A DNA stretch of 34,234 nucleotides from IMG/VR virus record IMGVR_UViG_3300025889_000462, positions 1 through 34,234 of that record; one strand, given 5' to 3'. Source of the stretch: a virus. The notes under the pieces were generated by a model. It did no database searches. It was not told where the DNA came from and saw only the letters and a list, made by a program, of their open reading frames with translations. Shown piece after piece: positions 20,384 through 26,754 of the stretch. A program made the translations under genes and the position numbers. The stretch's first letter is position 1, and the number at the start of each line of letters is the position of its first letter.

Positions 20384-20400
20384 GTTTCCTCCTGATTTGC

Positions 20401-20429
20401 CATGTAAAGATATTTGTTGCATTCGTCAA
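20401..20429 (-). promoter_or_regulatory. Leftward promoter of the replication operon, TTGACGAAT type
   Basis: On the minus strand: -35 TTGACG (20429-20424), 17-nt spacer starting AATGCAAC, -10 TACATG (20406-20401). It would start the transcript just ahead of the SD for ATG 20383. It is divergent from the SNF2 gene at 20456. Confidence 0.55.
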
Positions 20430-20455
20430 GCAAATAGTTTAACAACCGATTTGAC

Positions 20456-21883
20456 ATGGACTACAAGTTTAAAACTAAACCTTATAAACATCAAATTGAT
20501 GCTTTAAATAAAGCTGCTCATCAGGTTGAATGGGCTTACTTTATGGATATGGGTACCGGTAAAACAAAAACGACAATTGATAATATCGGTATATTATACC
20601 AGCAAAGAAAGATAAATTCAGCTCTAGTTGTAGCTCCTAAGTCAGTCTATCTTAACTGGGAACAAGAAATAAAAACCCATTTGCCTGATGATATAAAAAG
20701 AAATATTCATTGTTGGAATGTTTCTAAAACAACAAAGTGGAATCCTTTCAAGGAAAAATTAGTTGGTTCTTGTAGTTTCTTATTAATGAATGTTGAGTCG
20801 TTATCAACTAAACGTGGAGTAGATGCTGCAGCTAATTTTTTAAAAATAAATCAACATGCTTTGTTTGCTATAGATGAAGCAACAACAATAAAGAACCCAA
20901 GAGCAAAACGAACAAAACATATTTTAGCACTGTCCACACTATCCAAATACCGCCGAATATTGACAGGATCCCCAGTAACAAAATCTCCATTAGACCTATA
21001 TACACAATGTGCATTTCTAAACAAGGGTTTATTAGGATATGATTCGTATTATGCTTTTAGAGCACGTTATGCTGTCATGCATACTATTTATACTAATGCT
21101 AATACTCAAGTACAAATACCAAAATATTATTGTAATCTAGGAGAACTAGAAACTAAACTAAAAGCTTTTTCTACAAGAATAAGAAAAGATCAATGTTTAG
21201 ATATACCTCCTAAAATATATAAACAAAGGTATGTGCATTTATCTTACGAACAACAAAAAGTTTATGATTCGTTAAGGAAAAATGCTTTAGCTATATTAGA
21301 AGATTCTACTGTATCTTATACAAATAAATTAACAGAAATATTAAGATTACATCAATTGTGTAACGGCTTTCTTAAAAATGATGATGGTTTAATTACTGAA
21401 TTTAAAAATCCTAAATTAGAAGAACTAGATTTAATTATAGATGAAGTAAGTGGTAAAATGATTATATGGGCTAACTATGTTAAAAATATTGAAGACATAT
21501 CCTCTCATTTATTAAAACGATTTGGTAAAGGTTCTGTAGTATCTATGTATGGTGCTACTGATTTAGCATCTAGACAGAATGCTGTTAAATTTTTTCAAAA
21601 TGCTCCCGAATGTAGATTTTTTGTAGCTAACCCACAAACTGGTGGTCATGGTCTAACATTAACTAAAGCTGAATATGTTGTTTATTATTCTAATAACTAC
21701 AACTTAGAATTGAGATGGCAATCTGAAGATAGAGCTCATCGAATAGGTCAAACTAAAAATGTAACTTATATTGATTTAATTATGAAAGATACTGTTGATC
21801 AACGCATTGTGGAGGCGTTGGATAAAAAAATGGATATTTCTGCTCAGACCATGGGTGAAGAAATAAAAAAATGGTTGCAATAA
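20456..21883 (+). CDS. SNF2-type superfamily 2 helicase
   Basis: 475 residues. Walker A MGTGKTKTT (32-40), motif Ia VVAPKSVYLNWEQEI (58-72), motif II AIDEAT (138-143) with KNPRAKRTK, motif III LTGSPVTKSPLDLY (169-182) and motif VI QSEDRAHRIGQ (422-432) are all intact. It is an ATP-driven dsDNA translocase/remodeller, compact as in other phages, and may clear proteins, reanneal strands or drive recombination. It is the only large rightward gene in the window. No SD precedes the ATG at 20456, and a TAGTTT lies about 16-21 nt upstream, so its mRNA leader is very short or absent. Confidence 0.95.
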   Translation: MDYKFKTKPYKHQIDALNKAAHQVEWAYFMDMGTGKTKTTIDNIGILYQQRKINSALVVAPKSVYLNWEQEIKTHLPDDIKRNIHCWNVSKTTKWNPFKEKLVGSCSFLLMNVESLSTKRGVDAAANFLKINQHALFAIDEATTIKNPRAKRTKHILALSTLSKYRRILTGSPVTKSPLDLYTQCAFLNKGLLGYDSYYAFRARYAVMHTIYTNANTQVQIPKYYCNLGELETKLKAFSTRIRKDQCLDIPPKIYKQRYVHLSYEQQKVYDSLRKNALAILEDSTVSYTNKLTEILRLHQLCNGFLKNDDGLITEFKNPKLEELDLIIDEVSGKMIIWANYVKNIEDISSHLLKRFGKGSVVSMYGATDLASRQNAVKFFQNAPECRFFVANPQTGGHGLTLTKAEYVVYYSNNYNLELRWQSEDRAHRIGQTKNVTYIDLIMKDTVDQRIVEALDKKMDISAQTMGEEIKKWLQ

Positions 21884-21904
21884 TTTTTAAAAAATAATAA
21901 ATTC

Positions 21905-22023
21905 AAACTGTAAAAATACAGTTTTAGCAATGTGGCTAAAACTACTATAACGATCAAACTAAAGTTTGATGGTTGTGTGTTCTTGAGGACAGCCCAGCGA
22001 ACAATTACCTCTCACTGGGCTGT
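21905..22023. ncRNA. Four-hairpin intergenic segment between convergent genes
   Basis: Consecutive perfect stems: AAACTGTA/TACAGTTT (21905-21924), TTTTAGC/GCTAAAA (21922-21941), ATCAAACT/AGTTTGAT (21953-21970) and ACAGCCCAG/CTGGGCTGT (21989-22023, 17-nt loop). The first two share three bases and so compete. No ORF is present. It could be the structured 3' end of the SNF2 mRNA, a bidirectional termination region, or a separate RNA; no U-tract marks a classical terminator. Confidence 0.45.
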
Positions 22024-22037
22024 ACCCCCTTTATAAA

Positions 22038-22184
22038 TTATTCTTCGTCTTCTTCGTCATCAAAAGAATCTTCATCCTCTTGATCCGCTGGTTCCATTTC
22101 CCAGACTTTGTCTCTAGCTTTTTGTAGATCTTCTTCAATTCTATCTAGGATGTCCTCGATAGTTTCTTCTTTTTTCTTAGGCAT
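22038..22184 (-). CDS. 48-aa highly acidic protein
   Basis: The product starts MPKKKEETIEDILDRIEEDL, is helical, and ends in an Asp/Glu run (DEDSFDDEEDEE). No family is recognised; acidic C-terminal tails occur in DNA mimics and chaperone-like proteins, but nothing more can be said. The ATG at 22184 has GGGGAG eight bases upstream. That SD is the 3' arm of a 13-of-14-bp hairpin (22192-22228), so translation is probably conditional. It is the last leftward gene before the convergent SNF2 gene. Confidence 0.7.
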   Translation of the reverse strand: MPKKKEETIEDILDRIEEDLQKARDKVWEMEPADQEDEDSFDDEEDEE

Positions 22185-22191
22185 GTGTACT

Positions 22192-22228
22192 CTCCCCTTG
22201 GTTAGATCTGAATGCTAACCCAGGGGAG
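22192..22228 (-). promoter_or_regulatory. RBS-sequestering hairpin upstream of the acidic protein
   Basis: In the leftward transcript, CTCCCCTGGGTTAG (22228-22215) pairs with CTAACCAAGGGGAG (22205-22192) at 13 of 14 positions around a nine-base loop. The 3' arm contains the complete SD GGGGAG for the ATG at 22184. It may be an RNA thermometer, a protein- or RNA-controlled switch, or a terminator without U-tract. The upstream gene is Hsp20. Confidence 0.65.
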
Positions 22229-22258
22229 GTAATAAATATAGATAGAGCCTCGAATTAA

Positions 22259-22300
22259 TTAATTAATAAATTCAAGTTCTTCTTGAGTGTAAGGCCACAT
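22259..22300 (-). CDS. 13-codon micro-ORF after Hsp20
   Basis: ATG at 22300 overlaps the Hsp20 stop (TAATG) and encodes MWPYTQEELEFIN before TAA. The WPYTxEE start is reminiscent of the N-terminus of small marine phage proteins, so this may be a true micropeptide, a translational-coupling element or the remnant of a longer gene. There is no SD. Low confidence. Confidence 0.3.
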   Translation of the reverse strand: MWPYTQEELEFIN

Positions 22301-22722
22301 TATTTTACTTTAATGTCCTTGATCGCTATTTCTTTTGGTTCTTCAACACCAAACTTAACAGTTAATACACCGTCTTGCATTTCAGCTTCATCTACAACAA
22401 CATCATTTCTTAATTGAAATTGTTTAAAGAATTTTCTAGCTGCAAGTCCTTTTTCAATGTATTCTTTTTCTGCGTCATCTATTTGACCAGAAACAGTTAA
22501 TACACCGTCTTTGTATTGAACTTTTACATTCTTTTTATTAAATCCAGCAAGACCTAATTCAATTCCGTATTCACCTTTTCCGTATTTTACTACGTTGTAA
22601 AATGGAAACGATTGTACTTTTGATAAATTCATAAATATATCATCAAACGAATCACCGAAAATTTTGTTGGATTTTTCCCAAAGTTCGCTTTGGAATTTGT
22701 TATATAAATCTAAACCTGTCAT
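22300..22722 (-). CDS. hsp20: Small heat shock protein (Hsp20/alpha-crystallin)
   Basis: 140 residues with the alpha-crystallin domain at about 42-135: FYNVVKYGKGEYGIELGLAG, the NVKVQYKDGVLTVSGQ strand region, GLAARKFFKQFQL and a second DGVLTVKFGVEEP. This is the IbpA-like holdase arrangement, which binds unfolding proteins; phage copies may assist virion assembly or protect phage enzymes. The C-terminus lacks a classical IxI motif as IxI, but IAIKDIKVK is present and may serve. The ATG at 22722 has a perfect SD (AAGGAGG). A 12-nt palindrome lies just upstream (22756-22767). Confidence 0.95.
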   Translation of the reverse strand: MTGLDLYNKFQSELWEKSNKIFGDSFDDIFMNLSKVQSFPFYNVVKYGKGEYGIELGLAGFNKKNVKVQYKDGVLTVSGQIDDAEKEYIEKGLAARKFFKQFQLRNDVVVDEAEMQDGVLTVKFGVEEPKEIAIKDIKVK

Positions 22723-22746
22723 ATTATCCTCCTTAGTTAAGCAAGT

Positions 22747-22776
22747 TTAATAGGCCAACATATGTTGCACCTGCAA
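22747..22776 (-). promoter_or_regulatory. Possible hsp20 promoter with 12-nt palindromic operator
   Basis: On the minus strand: TTGCAG (22776-22771), 18-nt spacer, TATTAA (22752-22747). The spacer contains the perfect palindrome CAACATATGTTG (22756-22767). It would transcribe hsp20 and the acidic protein gene. The match is only fair, but the palindrome position fits a repressor site. Confidence 0.4.
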
Positions 22777-22780
22777 AGTA

Positions 22781-23482
22781 TTATATAGTAAGTTTCTTAA
22801 ATTGTTCAAGTCTTTCTAGAAATTTTTCTGAATATTCTGCCAAATCACGCTCTCTAAGCTTAAATTCCTGATATTTGAGGTCTCGGGTACAGATAGTTAT
22901 TAAACCCTGTTCTATGGGCCCGTAATGCTCTTTATGAGCTAAATAATAAGCTCCTAGCTGTAATTTATAATCTTCCACCCATTCTTCCTTTTTTGGCTTA
23001 TTTGCTTGTTTAAAATCAATAATAGTAGGTAAATCATTGTGTAATGCTATACAATCAGTAGTTCCTGCATATTCATGTTTATATGCTAAGGATATCTCAT
23101 TACCCCACACTTCTTGTAAAGGCTCTAAATTTTGTAATATTTTATGTGCCATGAGCCGTGGTTTTTGAGCCTGTGGATCTAAGTTAACGTATCCAGAACC
23201 GTCTAAATATTTTTCTAATACTAAGTGCATTTCAGTTCCAATGGCACTTGCTTCTCTTACTATTTTATTTGCAGCATCTTCCCCAATACGTTCACGCCAT
23301 TTTTTTAATCCTTCATCATCTTTTGTTTTTGATAAAATTGTCGTAACACTAGGTACTTTTTTCTCATCAACTAAATACTTACGAGTTGTTTCAGTAAATC
23401 TATTGTATTTTTTATAAGGATATTTTTTAATCCGTTGAAGCTCTAGTAGCTTTAAGCCACTTTCTGATTTTTCTAATTTCAT
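22781..23482 (-). CDS. PD-(D/E)XK exonuclease, RecB/Cas4-like
   Basis: 233 residues. VPSVTTILSKTKDDEGLKKW opens the domain, followed by GTEMHLVLEKYL (82-93, His86), GNEISLAYKHEYAGTTDCIA (127-146; Glu129, Asp143), TIIDFKQANKP (153-163; Asp156, Lys158) and YKLQLGAYY (Gln175). This order of His, Asp, Asp-x-Lys and Gln is that of phage exonucleases in the RecB/Cas4 superfamily, which degrade host DNA or resect ends for recombination. No Fe-S cysteine cluster is present, unlike true Cas4. The ATG at 23482 has no clear SD and follows the XhlA-like gene closely. Confidence 0.92.
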   Translation of the reverse strand: MKLEKSESGLKLLELQRIKKYPYKKYNRFTETTRKYLVDEKKVPSVTTILSKTKDDEGLKKWRERIGEDAANKIVREASAIGTEMHLVLEKYLDGSGYVNLDPQAQKPRLMAHKILQNLEPLQEVWGNEISLAYKHEYAGTTDCIALHNDLPTIIDFKQANKPKKEEWVEDYKLQLGAYYLAHKEHYGPIEQGLITICTRDLKYQEFKLRERDLAEYSEKFLERLEQFKKLTI

Positions 23483-23493
23483 ATTTAAGTATA

Positions 23494-23670
23494 TTACTTA
23501 AATGGATTCATAAGTACAGCCATAATTATAGCAAATGCTGCCCCAAGCATATATTTTTCTAATCTAGCCATTCTTTCTTTTAATTCTTTTATTTGAGCAA
23601 AAGTTTGTTTCTGCATAATTCTGCAGAGTTTTTCATGATCTTCTATTTTTTGCATTGCAGATCTAGGCAT
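23494..23670 (-). CDS. 58-aa XhlA-like coiled-coil/membrane protein
   Basis: The product has a helical, charged N-terminal half (KQTFAQIKELKERMARLEKY) followed by one membrane helix (MLGAAFAIIMAVLMNPFK). This coiled coil plus C-terminal TM layout is that of XhlA/haemolysin-type phage lysis accessory proteins and some holin partners; the assignment is by architecture. The ATG at 23670 has a strong SD (GAGGAG) and overlaps the stop of the large virion protein by 8 nt. No endolysin was recognised next to it in the window. Confidence 0.65.
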   Translation of the reverse strand: MPRSAMQKIEDHEKLCRIMQKQTFAQIKELKERMARLEKYMLGAAFAIIMAVLMNPFK

Positions 23671-26600
23671 TTCTTCTCCTCATTGCTAAATTTAAAATTT
23701 CATCTTGAGGAAATAATGCTTGAGCAAGATCCGCTTGTTGCATACTACCAGGTTGTTGTGGAGCTTGTCCTGTTTGTTGTGCAAGTTGTATATCTTGATC
23801 AACTGTTTGTTGAGCTGTATCTTCAGGTTTTTTAAAATAATCAATGGTATCTTGTTCTGCTGTTTTTTCAGAATTAATAAATTCTACACCTTGAACAATA
23901 TCTGCTTCAGGTGTTCCTTTTGGAATAAAATCATTTACAAACATTCCTTTAATAACTTTTTCAGGAACTTTATCTTCATAGTTTTGTTCGTTAGGCACCT
24001 GAAATGGTTGTTGAGATAAATATTTAGTTATTTCTTCTGGGGCTACTTTTTGTAAATCTAGATTAGGATTGTCTTTAGATTCTGGTATCATGTAATTTAA
24101 GAATCTCGCAGCCGCATCTCTTTTTCTAGTTAATCCAGCTGCAGTTAATGAAGGCGTAAGTTTTCTGTAAATACCTGACTTAGCAGAATAAGTTTGACCT
24201 GCTACAGTAATTTTACCTGTTTTAGCAATTTGCAACATTTCATCTGGTAACAAAGCATCATTCATTAATCGTAAAGCTACTGGATCCGCTAATACATTTC
24301 CAAATTGTCTAGCAAGTAACATAAATACCAATGGTGCAAATGGATTAACAGCAAAAGCACCTGCTCCAATTACAAGTCCTCCAGCTACAGATCCTAATGA
24401 TCCAAGCATAAATCTTCTTTGAATGAAGGTAGAAGAATCCGATAGTGGTACATCAGATACAGCTTTCATATAATTTGTAAAATTCATTAATGAATTATAA
24501 TGATCTTTACCTACCATGTTGTATAGTTTTAATCTTGAAAGTTCATCAGTTGCACCTTCAATACCTAAATTTTTCATAAACTTATTAATATTAAATTGTG
24601 CAAAATCATCTGGAGCAAATCTAATTTCAGATATATTAAATTGACCTTTTCCTTTTACTATATCATCTACAGATAATCCTTTTTCCATGTAATAAGGATC
24701 TTTAGCTGCATTTTTAATAAAATCATCAGCATACTCTACTCCTTCTCTAATGAAAGGATCTGCTTCTAATGCATTAAATATACTTTTTGCACCAGGTGTT
24801 TGTGCAGTATCAAAAGATTTTAAAAATGTGTTAAAAAAATATCTATTGACCCCTGCTTTATATAAAAATCTTCCGTTGGCTGTTGTCTTTTGTCCAAGTT
24901 GAGGATTATCTACAGCTCCAATTAATCTTTTAAATTCGTTTACTGCATCTGGATTTGAACCTAGAAACACATCTTTTTCTAAACTTTTAAAAAAAGACGT
25001 TCTACCTACTTCACTTGTACCTAAAATATTATACAAAGCTTTTTGAGTGAACATATTTTTATCTGCTTTTGCCATAGCTCTTGTTAAACCACCTTTGCTA
25101 TAAACAGTCATAATATTTGAAAATGTTCTATTTGCATGTGCTAATTGATTTACAGCTTTTCCTGTTCTATCAATAATATCTTTTATATAAGCATCTCCAT
25201 TTGCTTTGTTTGCGTAAGCCATTTCTCTTGTGACTGGATCTGAATATGCTCCAGCAATTTTTTCGTATTGTTCTCTTATACCTACATCTTTTAATAATGC
25301 AGCTTCATGTAAATTTTGGCCCATCATTGCAAGATCGTTTTCACTTGCTTCCCAAATTTGTTTTACTGCTATGTTTCCAGTTTTTAAATTAGTTGTTTCC
25401 ATAGCTCGATTAAGCATTTCTTTCATACCTTTATATTGTTGTAAGGTTAAATTACCTTCAGGTATAGAATTAATAAATCTGTAAAATTGAAAAACAGGAT
25501 CTCCTCTTGTTGTAAGTTCTTCCACTCCTTTTAAATTTTCTTGTAATAGCTCTCTGTTAAATTTAGGATAACTAGCTTCTAGTTGATCTAGCATTTCATT
25601 TGCAACTCTTCTTGTATTGGTTAATGAAACAACCGCAGGGTTCCCTGCAGCTAAAGCATAGCTGTTAAATTTATTATAAGCACTATTGATCAAATTAACA
25701 TTTTCTTTAAATACTAAATTCATTTGATCCAACATACCATGACCAAGAACCGATGTTCTTATTAATGGTGAGTAAGACATCAAATCCATTAAATAAGATT
25801 TACCCATAGCTTGTTCTACGTTTTGAAATGCTTTGTATCCAACAGAAGATACACCAGGAAATACACCAACTGTTTTAAAATAGTTTTGTGCTATAGGACC
25901 TAAAAATCCTGTAGAGTTCATTGCAGCTATTAATGGAATAGGTAATCCTTTATCTCTTGCAAAGTTTGCAAGTTCTTTTGCTTTATCACCTCTTAAACCA
26001 AATAATTTAGATAATGGTTTTCCAAATACTCCTCCAATAATAGGACCTAATAATGCAGCTCCTGAGTTCCATAATGCTGCGTTCTTCATTGCTTCAAATG
26101 CATTTAAAGTAATATCTTGATCAATTTCTTTTTTATCAATATTACCTAAATCTTCTGTCATTGCTGCTACGATTTCATTACCTACAGCTTCGTTAGTTAA
26201 ATCATATGCCATAGAACCAACTCCAGCTCCCACAGTACCTCCTGCAATACTAGCAAGTTCCATTTGACCTAATGGAGAACGTACAACTCTTTCTGGTAGA
26301 TCAGCTACACTTGCGAGTCTACTCATTACACCTTTTGTAAATTTCATACTGTCAGGTAACTGTTGAGCAGCTTTACCAAATGTTAATGTTTGTCTATTTA
26401 ATAATTTACCTGCTTTTGCAGCTTTAAGAATATTACCTCTCATTAAAACTAATGGAACAATAGATCCAACTAAATCTCCAGCTAATTCTGCACCTGGTCT
26501 TCCGCTAAAAAAACCTTCGTCACCTTCAGCTAATAGTTGAGCTCTAAGTGGATCTTCCTCTATCTGTCTTACTCTTGCAATATTAAACGCAGCTTCGGTT

Positions 26601-26752
26601 CTTTTTTCTAAAAGGTCATCCATTTTAGGGCCTTTGAGAGCACCTCTATCAATTAATTCATCTAGGATGGCTCTTTGTTCATCACTAAAAGTTTCTACCT
26701 CTAAAGTATTGTTATCAATTTGTTTTTGTAAGTTAGGTATATCTAAAGCCAT
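23663..26752 (-). CDS. Large virion protein, probably internal/ejection protein
   Basis: 1029 residues. No enzyme motif is recognised. There are several Gly/Ala-rich hydrophobic segments: GDLVGSIVPLVLMRGN (about 91-106), SIAGGTVGAGVGSMAYDL (about 168-185) and, near 790-830, FMLGSLGSVAGGLVIGAGAF followed by PFAPLVFMLL. The last 80 residues are Gln-rich and disordered-looking (QQTVDQDIQLAQQTGQAPQQ). Size, membrane-active segments and position after two other large proteins recall T7 gp15/gp16-type proteins that are injected to form a DNA translocation channel. The ATG at 26752 lies 2 nt from the previous stop with a weak AAAGGT SD. Confidence 0.8.
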   Translation of the reverse strand: MALDIPNLQKQIDNNTLEVETFSDEQRAILDELIDRGALKGPKMDDLLEKRTEAAFNIARVRQIEEDPLRAQLLAEGDEGFFSGRPGAELAGDLVGSIVPLVLMRGNILKAAKAGKLLNRQTLTFGKAAQQLPDSMKFTKGVMSRLASVADLPERVVRSPLGQMELASIAGGTVGAGVGSMAYDLTNEAVGNEIVAAMTEDLGNIDKKEIDQDITLNAFEAMKNAALWNSGAALLGPIIGGVFGKPLSKLFGLRGDKAKELANFARDKGLPIPLIAAMNSTGFLGPIAQNYFKTVGVFPGVSSVGYKAFQNVEQAMGKSYLMDLMSYSPLIRTSVLGHGMLDQMNLVFKENVNLINSAYNKFNSYALAAGNPAVVSLTNTRRVANEMLDQLEASYPKFNRELLQENLKGVEELTTRGDPVFQFYRFINSIPEGNLTLQQYKGMKEMLNRAMETTNLKTGNIAVKQIWEASENDLAMMGQNLHEAALLKDVGIREQYEKIAGAYSDPVTREMAYANKANGDAYIKDIIDRTGKAVNQLAHANRTFSNIMTVYSKGGLTRAMAKADKNMFTQKALYNILGTSEVGRTSFFKSLEKDVFLGSNPDAVNEFKRLIGAVDNPQLGQKTTANGRFLYKAGVNRYFFNTFLKSFDTAQTPGAKSIFNALEADPFIREGVEYADDFIKNAAKDPYYMEKGLSVDDIVKGKGQFNISEIRFAPDDFAQFNINKFMKNLGIEGATDELSRLKLYNMVGKDHYNSLMNFTNYMKAVSDVPLSDSSTFIQRRFMLGSLGSVAGGLVIGAGAFAVNPFAPLVFMLLARQFGNVLADPVALRLMNDALLPDEMLQIAKTGKITVAGQTYSAKSGIYRKLTPSLTAAGLTRKRDAAARFLNYMIPESKDNPNLDLQKVAPEEITKYLSQQPFQVPNEQNYEDKVPEKVIKGMFVNDFIPKGTPEADIVQGVEFINSEKTAEQDTIDYFKKPEDTAQQTVDQDIQLAQQTGQAPQQPGSMQQADLAQALFPQDEILNLAMRRRNA

Positions 26753-26754
26753 GG

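Noticed and set aside
22781-23482. Possible CRISPR-associated Cas4 protein
   Set aside because: RecB-type nuclease residues are present, but no Fe-S cysteines, no cas genes and no CRISPR array were seen; a phage recombination/degradation exonuclease is more likely.
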